Made by a program: the position numbers and the translations under genes. A DNA stretch of 64,000 bases from Stutzerimonas stutzeri. Its GTDB lineage: Bacteria > Pseudomonadota > Gammaproteobacteria > Pseudomonadales > Pseudomonadaceae. The first letter of the stretch is position 1. Each line of letters begins with the position of its first letter. The notes under the pieces are model-generated. The model saw only the letters and a list, made by a program, of their open reading frames with translations, had not been told where the DNA came from and made no database searches. Shown here one piece after another: positions 8,310 to 16,455 of the stretch. The stretch is from positions 1,628,001 through 1,692,000 of the forward strand of contig NZ_CP046902.1 in the NCBI RefSeq assembly GCF_009789555.1. Direction: 5' to 3'.

Positions 8310-9227
8310 ATGCTGCGATCCGATGATTTGCAGGTGTTCGTCCTGACGGCGGAGCTGGGCAGCTTGTCCGCTGCGGCCCGGCGAATGGAATTGTCACCGG
8401 CGGTGGCGAGCGCCGCGCTGAAGCGGCTGGAAGCGGGGCTGGGCTGTCGCTTGCTGGTGCGTTCGACCCGCAGCCTCCGGTTGACGGCCGAGGGCGATCA
8501 GTATCTGGGGCACGCCCGCGCGGCCCTGCAGAGCCTGGCAGAGGGACAACAGCTGCTGACGGGCGGCAGGGCGTCGATCAGCGGCCAGCTGCAACTGGCT
8601 GCACCCTCGGACTTTGGCCGCAATGTGCTGTTGCCCTGGCTGGACGACTTCCAGCTTCAGCACCCGCTGATCAGCCTGCGACTCTTGTTGGCCGACCGAA
8701 ATGCCGATCTGTTTCGCCAGCCCGTGGACGTCGCTTTGCGCTATGGACCGCCGGACGATTCCAGCCTGGTGGCCCTTGCAGTGGCGGCCGCCAATCGACG
8801 CGTGCTCTGTGCCGCGCCGGGTTACCTGGCACGGCATGGCGCGCCACAGCGGCTGGGCGAACTGGCCGATCACAATTGTCTGCGCTTCATGCTGGCCGGC
8901 CGGGTTCATGGCCGCTGGCGTTTCCAGGACGGTCGCAAGGAGTTGGTGCAGGAGGTGCGCGGCGATCGCATCAGCGACGATGCCGACGTGGTGCGTCGCT
9001 GGGCACTGGCGGGGCGGGGCGTGGTATATAAATCCTGGCTCGATGTGGCCCAGGATGTTCAGGCAGGACGGCTGGTCGTACTGCTGCCGGAGCTGTTGGG
9101 TGAGCCGGCGCCGCTGAACCTGATCTGTGCGCACCGAGCGCACCTCGGGGAAACCCTGCGGCTGCTGCGTGAACATCTGGTTGCGCGTTGCCGCGTGCTG
9201 CTCGAGCATGCACCCTTCATACCGTGA
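8310..9227 (+). CDS. LysR-family transcriptional regulator
   Basis: A 305-residue LysR-type regulator. The N-terminal winged helix-turn-helix (about 3-62) has the typical LSAAARRMELSPAVASAALKR-like pattern; the C-terminal part is a periplasmic-binding-protein fold for a small effector. The ATG at 8310 is preceded by AACGGA and begins MLRSDDLQVF; a TTG two codons earlier is possible. Its divergent arrangement with the oxidoreductase gene across 99 bp is the usual layout for LysR regulators and their targets. It converges on the adenine deaminase gene. Confidence 0.9.
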   Translation: MLRSDDLQVFVLTAELGSLSAAARRMELSPAVASAALKRLEAGLGCRLLVRSTRSLRLTAEGDQYLGHARAALQSLAEGQQLLTGGRASISGQLQLAAPSDFGRNVLLPWLDDFQLQHPLISLRLLLADRNADLFRQPVDVALRYGPPDDSSLVALAVAAANRRVLCAAPGYLARHGAPQRLGELADHNCLRFMLAGRVHGRWRFQDGRKELVQEVRGDRISDDADVVRRWALAGRGVVYKSWLDVAQDVQAGRLVVLLPELLGEPAPLNLICAHRAHLGETLRLLREHLVARCRVLLEHAPFIP

Positions 9228-9258
9228 GGCGGGCTGCGCGGGCGGCCCGCTGCCTCAC
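9226..9258. terminator. Hairpin spanning the convergent lysR and ade stops
   Basis: GAGGCGGGC and GCCCGCTGCCTC form an inverted repeat with one extra base pair position bulged, around a GC-rich loop. It covers the short gap between the two convergent stop codons and could stop transcription from both sides. There is no clear T-run. Confidence 0.35.
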
Positions 9259-10205
9259 TTGGCCAGCCGTGCGTCGAGGCTGTTCTGCGCCAGGCGCCGC
9301 GCCTGCTCTTGCGTCATGCCGAGGCTCTCATGCAGCGCCATGAAGTTTTCGGTCACGTAACCGCCAAAGTAGGCTGGGTCGTCAGAATTCACTGTCACCT
9401 TCACCCCTTGCTCCAGCAGCCGCAGGATGTTGTGCTGGCTCATGTCGTCGAATACGCAGAGCTTGGTGTTCGATAGCGGGCAGACGGTCAGCGGTATCTG
9501 CTGTTCGATGAGGCGTTCGACGAGCTTCGGGTCCTCGGCGGCGCGAACGCCATGGTCGATTCGGCTGACCTTGAGCAGGTCCAGCGCTTGCCAGATATAG
9601 TCCGGTGGGCCTTCTTCGCCGGCATGCGCGACCGCGAGGAAACCTTCGGCACGCGCCTTGGCGAAGACCCGCTCGAATTTGCTCGGCGGATGGCCCATCT
9701 CCGAGCTGTCGAGGCCGACCGCAAAGAAGGCATCGCGAAACGGCATCGCCTGTTCCAGTGTCTTGAAGGCTTCTTCTTCGGGCAGGTGACGCAGGAAACT
9801 GAGGATCAGGCCGCTACTGATGCCCAGCAATTCACGGCCATCGGCCAGGGCCCCGCTGATGCCGCGCATGGCGACTTCAAAGGCGATACCACGGTCGGTA
9901 TGGGTCTGCGGGTCGAAGAAGGGCTCGGTGTGGACCACATTCTGTTCTTCGCACTTTTGCAAGTACGCCCAGGTCAGGTCATAGAAATCCTGCTCGGTAC
10001 GCAGCACATCGGCGCCGGCATAGTAGAGGTCCAGAAACTCCTGCAGGTTGCCAAAGGCATAGGCGCTGCGCAGCGCATCGACGGTGTCCCAGGGCAGGGC
10101 GATCTTGTTGCGCTCGGCGAGACGAAAAAGCAATTCAGGTTCGAGAGCGCCTTCGAGGTGCAGGTGCAGCTCGGCTTTGGGCAAGGCATTGAGCCATTCG
10201 TACAT
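9255..10205 (-). CDS. Adenine deaminase (adenosine-deaminase superfamily)
   Basis: A 316-residue metal-dependent hydrolase. Zinc and catalytic residues are visible: His14 and His16 (HLHLEG), His194 and Glu197 (HAGEEG), His218 (DHGVR) and Asp275/Asp276 (SDDP). The sequence follows P. aeruginosa PA0148 closely, a member of this family characterised as adenine deaminase, which makes hypoxanthine and ammonia in purine salvage. Adenosine is the alternative substrate. The ATG at 10205 has a GAGG site upstream (CGAGGTTTCCAAC) and starts the conserved MYEWLNALPKAELH; the frame opens nine codons earlier without support. Confidence 0.88.
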   Translation of the reverse strand: MYEWLNALPKAELHLHLEGALEPELLFRLAERNKIALPWDTVDALRSAYAFGNLQEFLDLYYAGADVLRTEQDFYDLTWAYLQKCEEQNVVHTEPFFDPQTHTDRGIAFEVAMRGISGALADGRELLGISSGLILSFLRHLPEEEAFKTLEQAMPFRDAFFAVGLDSSEMGHPPSKFERVFAKARAEGFLAVAHAGEEGPPDYIWQALDLLKVSRIDHGVRAAEDPKLVERLIEQQIPLTVCPLSNTKLCVFDDMSQHNILRLLEQGVKVTVNSDDPAYFGGYVTENFMALHESLGMTQEQARRLAQNSLDARLAK

Positions 10206-10707
10206 GTTGGAAACCTCGTCCGTAAAACCCACATTCTAACCGCGTTGAGACGGCTGACCCCAGAGTCAACGTTGGGCTTCGTTGCCCTGCGTTCATGCAG
10301 CGGACGCGGCGGGCCGCAGATGCCTGCCTATGGAACGACCACAGGCCTGCAAGCGAGAACGGACCGGGGCGCGCGTCTTCTGTCCAACGGATATCCACAG
10401 GGTTCTCCACGCCTTCTGTTTATAACTGTCGGATCGGGTGGCGTTTGATCGCACCGCGGGACGGCCGGATCTTCTGACGTAACGGCTTGATTGGCGACGG
10501 TTTATCGTTCAAAAAGGATAGTCGTACCGCGCTGGCCAAAAATTGCTCGCTTCCTTGAACCGCCCGTGGCCAGTGGGCTGGCGCGCTCGTTCCCAAGGTT
10601 ATCCACAATGAAATGCACACATATGGTGGAAAACCTGCGCATGAAAAAGCCATGCGCGATCGGGTCGGCATGGCTGTGTTCGTCGGCCTCGACGGGCCGC
10701 GTGCGGA
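10206..10707. other. 502-bp intergenic region with two DnaA-box-like sites
   Basis: No convincing gene is present; the short open frames lack ribosome-binding sites and a family-like sequence. The region holds the adenine deaminase promoter region. It contains one perfect TTATCCACA (10599-10607) and one near match, ATATCCACA (about 10391-10399), plus a small hairpin at 10637-10657. Two boxes alone do not make an origin. Confidence 0.5.
10637..10657 (-). terminator. Terminator-like hairpin after the lipoprotein gene
   Basis: GCGCATG and CATGCGC form a perfect 7-bp stem. On the minus strand the loop contains GCTTTTT and the 3' side continues AGGTTTT. It lies about 50 bp downstream of the stop of the minus-strand lipoprotein gene. 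Confidence 0.35.
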
Positions 10708-10995
10708 TCAGTTTTGTGGGGCCGGCGCGGTAGCTGGCTCGCGAGGCTCGACGGGCTCACCCATGTCCGGCTCGTCGTCGGGCATGGTGACGTCCACATC
10801 CGGCACGGTCACGGTCTTTTCCTTGGTGCCGACGTCGACTTCCGGTGCGTCCACGTCGTACTTGGGCATGTTGCCGCCTTCAACGTCGACGTCAGGCAGC
10901 TTGCCTTCTTCGGTCTTTTCCGCATCGCAGCCGGCAAGGCCCAGGGCTGCGAGCAATACGGCCCCCGGGATGAGCCATCTGAAATTGCCTTTCAT
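10708..10995 (-). CDS. Small acidic lipoprotein with DVDV-type repeats
   Basis: A 95-residue protein with a lipoprotein signal: hydrophobic residues 8-22 and lipobox LAGC, Cys23. The mature part is acidic and probably disordered. It repeats a short motif (PDVDV, YDVDA, EVDV, PDVDV) separated by glycine- or lysine-containing linkers and ends in a proline- and alanine-rich tail. I recognise similar small hypothetical proteins in other pseudomonads but no function. The ATG at 10995 has a strong GAGGAG site. The aspartate after the lipid cysteine (CDAE) would favour inner-membrane retention under the E. coli Lol +2 rule, but pseudomonads do not follow that rule strictly. Confidence 0.72.
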   Translation of the reverse strand: MKGNFRWLIPGAVLLAALGLAGCDAEKTEEGKLPDVDVEGGNMPKYDVDAPEVDVGTKEKTVTVPDVDVTMPDDEPDMGEPVEPREPATAPAPQN

Positions 10996-11140
10996 GGTTG
11001 GACTCCTCTAGAAACGGAACGCGCGTTCAGCATGGCCACCGATTCGGTGGAGCGAGACGCACAGTCGAACGGCTGACCCAACGGCAACGCCGATGTAATA
11101 AGGACTTCCCGCGCTGGGCGCAGTTCAGCGAACGGGACGC

Positions 11141-11731
11141 TCAGCCGTCGAGCGAGCGCAGCACACTTCGCCCGCGGCTGATATCGGCGAGCAGTTGCGC
11201 CAGCCGTGGTTGTTGTTCAGGTGGCAAGGCCAGCACCAGTTCGGCGCCCTCGGCATCGAATGTCTCGCTTTCGAGCAGGGCGTCGTGTTCGTTCAAACGC
11301 GCCTTGAGCAGTGGCAGCTCGGCGAAGCGGCAGTGACAGTGGTAGCGATCTCGTCTAACCAGCTCGATGCGCTCACCGGCCTGCAGGCATTTGGCAACCG
11401 ACCCGCCGTACGCGCGGGCCAGGCCTCCGGTACCGAGCTGAATGCCGCCAAACCAGCGGATCACCACGACCACGACCCGGTCGCAGGCCTGGCCCTCTAT
11501 CGCAGTGAGCATCGGCCGTCCCGCGGTTCCGCCCGGCTCGCCGTCATCGCTGAAGCGATACTGGTTGCCAATCTTCCACGCCCAGCAGTTGTGCGTTGCG
11601 CTGGGGTCGCTGACAGCCTCAAGGAAGGCCTGGGCTTCTTCGGCGCTGTTCACAGGGGCGGCCTTCGCGAGAAAGCGGCTCTTGCGGATGATTTCCTGGA
11701 ATTCACAGGGCGCGGCAAGGGTGTACGGCAT
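11141..11731 (-). CDS. YigZ/IMPACT-family protein
   Basis: A protein of about 196 residues of the YigZ family, related to the N-terminal part of eukaryotic IMPACT. The conserved core is visible: ATHNCWAW, FSDDGEPGGTAGRP and RWFGGIQLGTGGLARAYGG. A smaller C-terminal domain follows. E. coli YigZ has a solved structure but no settled biochemical role; links to translation control come from IMPACT. The frame is open to 11920; MPYTLAAPCEF at 11731 matches the usual family start, and an ATG at 11743 is the alternative. Neither has a clear ribosome-binding site. It is divergent from the copper-storage gene. Confidence 0.85.
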   Translation of the reverse strand: MPYTLAAPCEFQEIIRKSRFLAKAAPVNSAEEAQAFLEAVSDPSATHNCWAWKIGNQYRFSDDGEPGGTAGRPMLTAIEGQACDRVVVVVIRWFGGIQLGTGGLARAYGGSVAKCLQAGERIELVRRDRYHCHCRFAELPLLKARLNEHDALLESETFDAEGAELVLALPPEQQPRLAQLLADISRGRSVLRSLDG

Positions 11732-11922
11732 CGAGGCAGGCATGCGTGGTGATGTGGAGCGCCATTGTAACGGCGGCTGCGGCGTCGCTGTGGGTTGCAC
11801 GGTGTCGCGGGGTCCGCCGAGTCGATCAGGCTGAACTTTAAAGCGCCCCCGGTCCCCCAATGAAAGGACCCATGCTCGCCGAGAGGGCGACCGATCCAGC
11901 AACCGACCGAGGAGAAACAACT

Positions 11923-12252
11923 ATGCTCAATTCCAAGTATCAGGCGTGTATCCAGGCGTGCTCCAACTGTGCGCTGGTCTGTGAAACCTGTGCGGCCTCC
12001 TGCCTGCGCGAGGACGAGGTGAAGATGATGGCTCGCTGCATCCAGCTGGATCGCGACTGCGCCGACCTGTGCGCCATGGCCGCGCTGCTGATGACTCGGG
12101 ACAGCCCTTATGCGTCGGCGTTCTGCAAGCTCTGCGCAGGCGTCTGCCGCGATTGCGCGGAGGAATGCGCCAAGCACCAGATGGACCATTGCCAGGCCTG
12201 TGCCGATGCCTGCCGCACCTGCGCCGAGGAATGCGAGAAGATGGCGGCCTGA
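11923..12252 (+). CDS. Cytosolic four-helix-bundle copper-storage protein (Csp/DUF326 type)
   Basis: A 109-residue cysteine-rich protein with 19 cysteines, mostly at helical spacing (positions 9, 13, 16, 20, 23, 27, 39, 46, 50, 68, 71, 75, 78, 82, 90, 93, 97, 100, 104). This is the pattern of Csp proteins, in which cysteines line a four-helix bundle and hold many Cu(I) ions. There is no signal peptide, so it is the cytosolic (Csp3-like) type. The ATG at 11923 has GAGGAG upstream. It may buffer copper alongside CueR/CopA/CopZ, but no clear CueR box was found in its promoter. A strong hairpin follows. Confidence 0.85.
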   Translation: MLNSKYQACIQACSNCALVCETCAASCLREDEVKMMARCIQLDRDCADLCAMAALLMTRDSPYASAFCKLCAGVCRDCAEECAKHQMDHCQACADACRTCAEECEKMAA

Positions 12253-12266
12253 TAGCGTGCCCGCTC

Positions 12267-12297
12267 GAAGGGGGCGGACCTGGCGTCCGGCCCCTTC
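12267..12297. terminator. Bidirectional hairpin between the Csp and DUF1826 genes
   Basis: GAAGGGG-G-CGGAC and GTCCG-G-CCCCTTC form a 12-bp stem with one G-G mismatch and a 5-base loop. It fills the 44-bp gap between the convergent Csp and DUF1826 genes and reaches the DUF1826 stop codon. Confidence 0.6.
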
Positions 12298-12947
12298 TAG
12301 GCCAGCCAGTCCAGCGTGAGGATCAGCCGGCCATTGCCGGGTGCGGCCTGGGGCGAGCGATGGACGATGCCAGCCCCTTCGTTGCCCTGCCATTTTTCGC
12401 CTTTGAACAAGGCGACCTCGCCAGGCTGGAGGTGCTCGATATCGGCGTCCGAGATCGGCCCAGCGCCTGGATCGCCCAGTTGGCTGCGAGGCATGCTGTC
12501 TTCGCGTAGCCACTCGCTGCCGGCGCCTGCATAGGTCGTGATCAGCCGCAGTGGCACCTGGTCCACATGAAACCGCGGGCACATCGGCTTATCCAGTACC
12601 CGCAGGCGCAGCCCGATGCGGCGGGCATCCAGCAGGCAGGCGAATGCCTGCACCAACCAGGCCACATCGGCGACGAATCCGGCGTGTCCGGCAAGGCTCC
12701 GGTAGCCCGACGCCAGGGAGCGCAGTTGCAGGTCGCACTCAGCGTCGGCATCCGGTTCGAGCGTGAGCGACTCGGCCAGCGGCTCGCCGAGCGCCAGCAG
12801 CGTCTGGGCAAAGCCGGCGATGTGCAGCGGCAACTGGCGTTGCCATACCGCAAGGTTCACCGCGTCGCTCAGCGCCTCGGCCAACACCGCGGGCGTATCC
12901 CCGAAGCGCTGCTGCGGGCGTGGGCGTGGCATCTCGCGAGCGATCAT
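12297..12947 (-). CDS. DUF1826 protein, last gene of a probable Zur-controlled operon
   Basis: A 216-residue protein I place in the DUF1826 family, whose function is unknown. The C-terminal half has conserved-looking histidine and cysteine residues (CPRFHVDQVPLRL; ALFKGEKW; GIVHRSP), suggesting a metal-binding beta-fold, but this is inference. The ATG at 12947 overlaps the TGA of the upstream COG0523 GTPase gene (ATGA), a sign of translational coupling. Its place behind dksA2 and a COG0523 GTPase, downstream of a Zur box, points to a role in zinc limitation. The upstream extension of the frame to 13040 lies inside the GTPase gene and is ignored. Confidence 0.8.
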   Translation of the reverse strand: MIAREMPRPRPQQRFGDTPAVLAEALSDAVNLAVWQRQLPLHIAGFAQTLLALGEPLAESLTLEPDADAECDLQLRSLASGYRSLAGHAGFVADVAWLVQAFACLLDARRIGLRLRVLDKPMCPRFHVDQVPLRLITTYAGAGSEWLREDSMPRSQLGDPGAGPISDADIEHLQPGEVALFKGEKWQGNEGAGIVHRSPQAAPGNGRLILTLDWLA

Positions 12948-14149
12948 CACGCGACGTCCTGGTGCCAGGGAGCGAAGGGGTCGGGCAGCCGCAGCCAGCG
13001 TTCCGGACCGAGGTTCCATTCCTGCTCGCTGAGCAGGCACGCGTCGAGTTCGGTGCGCAGACGATCGAAATCGATGTTCTGACCGATGAACACCAGTTCC
13101 TGCCGGCAGTCACCGCTTTCAGCGTCCCATTTCATCCTGATGGCCTCACGCGACTGCTCATCGGCGGGCCATTGCGCCTCCGGCGTGAAACGCCACCAGC
13201 GGCCGGCGTACTCGTAGCGCATCAGCCCGCCGGCCTGGGACCAGCTGCCCGCCTCTTGCGGGCGGCTCGCCAGCCAGAAATAGCCCTTCGAGCGCAGCAG
13301 CCGGCCGTTGCTCCACTCGCGATCGAGGAAGTCGTGAAAGCGTTGCGGATGGAAGGGGCGCCGCGCGACATATGCGGCGGACGCGATGCCGTACTCCTGG
13401 GTTTCGGGCAGGTGCTCGCCGCGCATTTCCTTGAGCCAGCCCGGGGCTTCGGCAGCGCGCGCGAAGTCGAAGCGACCGGTGTCGAGAATCTTCGTCAGGG
13501 ATACCTTGCCCATGCTCATCGGCAAGATATCGGCATGGGTGTTCAAGCGGCCAATGATCGCGATGAGTTCCTCGCGGTCTGCGCTTGATATCAGGTCTAT
13601 CTTGCTGATGAGAATGACGTCGGCGAACTCGACCTGCTCGATCAGCAGATCGGTGATCGAACGTTCATCCTCTTCGCCGAGGGTCTCGCCACGGCTCGCC
13701 AGGCTCTGCGCAGCCTGGAAATCGTGCAGGAAATTGACACCGTCCACCACCGTAACCAGGGTGTCCAGGCGCGCCAGGTCCGCCAGGCTCTGGCCCCTGT
13801 CGTCCCGGAAGGTGAAGGTTTCGGCCACCTGCAGGGGTTCCGAGATGCCGGTTGATTCGATCAACAGGTAGTCGAAGCGGTCCTCGCGTGCCAGCTTGGC
13901 GACTTCGTCGAGCAGGTCTTCGCGCAGGGTGCAGCAGATGCAGCCGTTACTCATCTCGACGAGCTTTTCTTCGGCGCGGTTAAGGCTCACGTCGCGTTGC
14001 ACCTCGCTGCCGTCGATGTTGACCTCGCTCATGTCATTGACGATCACCGCGACCTTGAGGCCCTCGCGATTTTTCAGGATGTGGTTGAGCAGGGTGCTTT
14101 TGCCGGCACCGAGAAAGCCGGATAAAACGGTTACAGGGAGGCGGTTCAT
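12947..14149 (-). CDS. COG0523/CobW-type GTPase (ZigA-like zinc chaperone)
   Basis: A 400-residue P-loop GTPase of the COG0523 metallochaperone family. The Walker A motif GFLGAGKS is at 11-18, and the metal-binding CICC motif at 70-73 is directly preceded by NG. The C-terminal CobW domain (about 270-395) is present. In pseudomonads and other bacteria the Zur-regulated members are thought to hand zinc to proteins during zinc starvation. Here it follows dksA2 by 9 bp and overlaps the DUF1826 gene by 4 bp, giving a three-gene operon with a Zur box at its front. Other COG0523 members serve cobalt or nitrile hydratase, but the context favours zinc. Confidence 0.92.
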   Translation of the reverse strand: MNRLPVTVLSGFLGAGKSTLLNHILKNREGLKVAVIVNDMSEVNIDGSEVQRDVSLNRAEEKLVEMSNGCICCTLREDLLDEVAKLAREDRFDYLLIESTGISEPLQVAETFTFRDDRGQSLADLARLDTLVTVVDGVNFLHDFQAAQSLASRGETLGEEDERSITDLLIEQVEFADVILISKIDLISSADREELIAIIGRLNTHADILPMSMGKVSLTKILDTGRFDFARAAEAPGWLKEMRGEHLPETQEYGIASAAYVARRPFHPQRFHDFLDREWSNGRLLRSKGYFWLASRPQEAGSWSQAGGLMRYEYAGRWWRFTPEAQWPADEQSREAIRMKWDAESGDCRQELVFIGQNIDFDRLRTELDACLLSEQEWNLGPERWLRLPDPFAPWHQDVA

Positions 14150-14158
14150 GGTGATCTC

Positions 14159-14563
14159 TCAGGCGCTTCGTTGGTGTTTTTCACGGGCTTCCTGCCGCTC
14201 TTTCGCTTCGATGCATAACGTCGTGGTAGGCCGTAGCAGCAATCGCCTGAGCCCGATGGGATCGCCGGTTTCCGTGCACCAGCCGTATTCCCCACGGGCG
14301 AGTCGGTCGAGCGAATCATCGATCTTGTCGAGCAGTTTCTTTTCCCGTTCCAGCAACCGGAGCTGCCATTGGCGCTGCTCCTCGGCGGTACCGACGTCAG
14401 ATGGATCGCTGCTGGGCTCCTGCTCTCGCAGCAGTTGGAACTCATCGGCGATGCGCACTTGCAATTGTTCGCGCTGGCACAGCAGCAGTGCTCGAAAAAA
14501 CGCTTGTTGCGCCTCGTTCATGTAGGCGTCGGCGGGTTGGGCAAGGAGTTCGGCTTCGGTCAT
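14159..14563 (-). CDS. dksA2: DksA2, zinc-independent DksA paralogue
   Basis: A 134-residue RNA-polymerase-binding factor of the DksA/TraR family. The coiled coil carries a DPSDVGTA tip (about 53-60) with the acidic residues that enter the polymerase secondary channel. Of the four zinc-finger cysteines only two remain: Cys96-x2-Thr99 and Cys117-x2-Ala120. This C-T-C-A pattern is that of P. aeruginosa DksA2, which replaces zinc-dependent DksA during zinc starvation and works with ppGpp. It is the first gene of the operon, 28 bp behind the Zur box, and should be expressed when zinc is scarce. Confidence 0.93.
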   Translation of the reverse strand: MTEAELLAQPADAYMNEAQQAFFRALLLCQREQLQVRIADEFQLLREQEPSSDPSDVGTAEEQRQWQLRLLEREKKLLDKIDDSLDRLARGEYGWCTETGDPIGLRRLLLRPTTTLCIEAKERQEAREKHQRSA

Positions 14564-14591
14564 GGCGGTTGTGCTGTGACGATAAAACGGT

Positions 14592-14606
14592 AGTTATAAC
14601 ATAACA
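14592..14606. promoter_or_regulatory. Zur box upstream of dksA2
   Basis: AGTTATAACATAACA matches 13 of 15 positions of the gamma-proteobacterial Zur consensus TGTTATANTATAACA and contains a perfect GTTAT/ATAAC inverted repeat. It lies 28 bp before the dksA2 ATG (14563), so zinc-bound Zur would block the promoter. The downstream genes are known Zur targets in P. aeruginosa. Confidence 0.82.
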
Positions 14607-14849
14607 TTTATATGGCGTGAATCGCTGCCATCGCGCCCTACGCGATCAGGGGAAAACAGCCGCGAGCGGCATTTCCTGACCAGGCCGCGCAACGGCGCAT
14701 CGAATGGGAACGCCGGACGGGTGAACGCCACCCGCCAAACCGGTAAAATCCGCGTGGCCGGCTTTGCACCCGCCACGCTTGGCTACGGCGTCCGCCGGAT
14801 GACGTGGGGGCGATGGGGCCTGCGCCGTGGGTACGCCAGGGGATACACC

Positions 14850-15470
14850 ATGAACGTGACGACACTGTTGCTCTTCCTGCCGGCATGTTTTGCACTGAAC
14901 ATGGCGCCCGGGCCGAACAATCTGCTTTCGATGGCCAACGCAAAACGTTACGGCGTCCGTGTCGCCTGTTACGCTGGTATCGGTCGGCTCGTGGCGTTCG
15001 TTGGCATGATTACCCTGGCGGCAACAGGCCTTGCGTCGATTCTCTATGCATCGGAAACACTGTTCCTGGCGATCAAGGTGGTCGGCGGGCTCTACCTGTT
15101 CTGGCTGGCGTTCCAGCTATGGAACGCGGCGGCCGTCGACGGCGACATCGTCCAGGAGGCGCACAAGAGCCTGTTCGGGCTTGCGAGGCAGGAATTCCTG
15201 CTAGCCGCCGGCAATCCGAAAGCCATCCTGATCTTCACGGCGTTTCTGCCGCAGTTCGTCGACCCGGCCGGTGACGTGGGCGTTCAGTTCCTGGTGCTCG
15301 GGGTTTGCTTCGTGATACTCGAATGGCTGGCGATCGCGGCTTATGCCTACCTGGGGAGCGTGCTGCGTCACTGGTTCTCACGTCCATCGATGAGGCGGCT
15401 GTTCAACCGGGCGTGCGCCGGATTGCTCGCCAGTGCGGGCGCAGGACTGCTGGTTGCGCGCAGGGACTGA
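14850..15470 (+). CDS. LysE/RhtB-family amino-acid exporter
   Basis: A 206-residue inner-membrane protein with about six hydrophobic segments. The LysE/RhtB signature ALNMAPGPNNLL lies at the start of the first helix pair, and GNPKAILIF in the middle is also typical. The family exports amino acids such as homoserine, threonine or lysine; the substrate is not predictable here. The frame is open from 14721, but the ATG at 14850 has an AGGGGA site and starts directly before the first membrane helix. It stands alone between the Zur-box region and a convergent AraC gene. Confidence 0.88.
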   Translation: MNVTTLLLFLPACFALNMAPGPNNLLSMANAKRYGVRVACYAGIGRLVAFVGMITLAATGLASILYASETLFLAIKVVGGLYLFWLAFQLWNAAAVDGDIVQEAHKSLFGLARQEFLLAAGNPKAILIFTAFLPQFVDPAGDVGVQFLVLGVCFVILEWLAIAAYAYLGSVLRHWFSRPSMRRLFNRACAGLLASAGAGLLVARRD

Positions 15471-15556
15471 AAAGCAGCCGGCCAGCTGACGCTGACGATA
15501 AGCTCGGCAATTGGCGAAGGCGTTGAACCGCACGCCGACGTGCCGCGGTCAGGCGC

Positions 15557-16360
15557 TCATTTCGCACGGCCTTGCGCGCGAAGCCGGTACTGGCCTGGCG
15601 TCATGCCGACCACCGCCTTGAAATCATGTATGAAATGCGCCTGGTCGCTGTAACCGCACGCCAGCGCCGTATCCAGCAGCGATCCACCTGACCTGAGCTC
15701 GCGCCGCACCAATGCCACACGCTGGATGCGGCTGAACTGTTTGGGCGTCAGCCCGACCTGATAGCGGAACAGGCGCTCGAGCTGTCGCTGGCCCAGAGGC
15801 ACGCTCTGCATCACCTCGGCCAGACGCTCGCGGCCATCACGGGCCGCGATCTGCGCGAGCAGCTGCTGGACCGGCGAGCGATGCGTCTGTGCGCGTTGGA
15901 GCTGGGCCAGCAGCTCCCGCTCGACCAGTGCCTGCTGGGCTTCGCGGTCAAGTTCTGCCAATGCGTCGACGAGACGGGTCAGCCGCAGTCCGGGCCAATC
16001 GCTACCGTGAAAGCCGGACAGTTCGTCAAGGCCGATCCCGAAGAAAGGCGTGCCCATGCCAGGGCGAAAACGCACGCCCATCAGGCTCACCCGAGCCGCC
16101 AATTGCATGCGACAGCTCGTCAGTTGCGGTCCGACGATCAGCGCGGCAGGTGCGTGCGCGATCCCGTTCAGGCTCAGCGGCTCGGCGAAGTTGAAAATCA
16201 CACCGCTGCCGCCGTCCGGATGTAACAACTGCGCGTCGTAGGCCGTTGCCATCTCGCCTTCCAGCCACCAGAAACGCTGGACATGAGCAGCCAGCGCCGG
16301 GCTTGGCGGTCGTGCGATGAAGCCGTGGAGCGGCGGTACGCGCTCGTGCAACGAAGACAT
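15557..16360 (-). CDS. AraC-family transcriptional regulator
   Basis: A 267-residue regulator. The C-terminal AraC DNA-binding domain (about 165-260) has two helix-turn-helix units, the second in SLLDTALACGYSDQAHF with the conserved TPGQYR end. The N-terminal half is a cupin-like effector domain of the type in DUF6597-containing AraC proteins (GGSGVIFNF). It is divergent from the carboxymuconolactone-decarboxylase-family gene across 95 bp and probably controls it. The effector is unknown. Confidence 0.87.
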   Translation of the reverse strand: MSSLHERVPPLHGFIARPPSPALAAHVQRFWWLEGEMATAYDAQLLHPDGGSGVIFNFAEPLSLNGIAHAPAALIVGPQLTSCRMQLAARVSLMGVRFRPGMGTPFFGIGLDELSGFHGSDWPGLRLTRLVDALAELDREAQQALVERELLAQLQRAQTHRSPVQQLLAQIAARDGRERLAEVMQSVPLGQRQLERLFRYQVGLTPKQFSRIQRVALVRRELRSGGSLLDTALACGYSDQAHFIHDFKAVVGMTPGQYRLRAQGRAK

Positions 16361-16455
16361 GACGGCCCCGTGTTCGAAGATGTCGAAATTCTACAATAGC
16401 GCGTGCTGACGGCTGCGTAGGCTGGACTCCACATTCAAACCGAGGAGACACCACC

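Noticed and set aside
10391..10607. Two DnaA-box-like sites (TTATCCACA and ATATCCACA)
   Set aside because: They are about 200 bp apart, with no AT-rich unwinding region, no further boxes and no dnaA or rpmH nearby, so this is not called an origin.
10608..10733. Short plus-strand ORF starting MKCTHMVENL
   Set aside because: It has no ribosome-binding site, ends in the lipoprotein gene region, and resembles nothing known.
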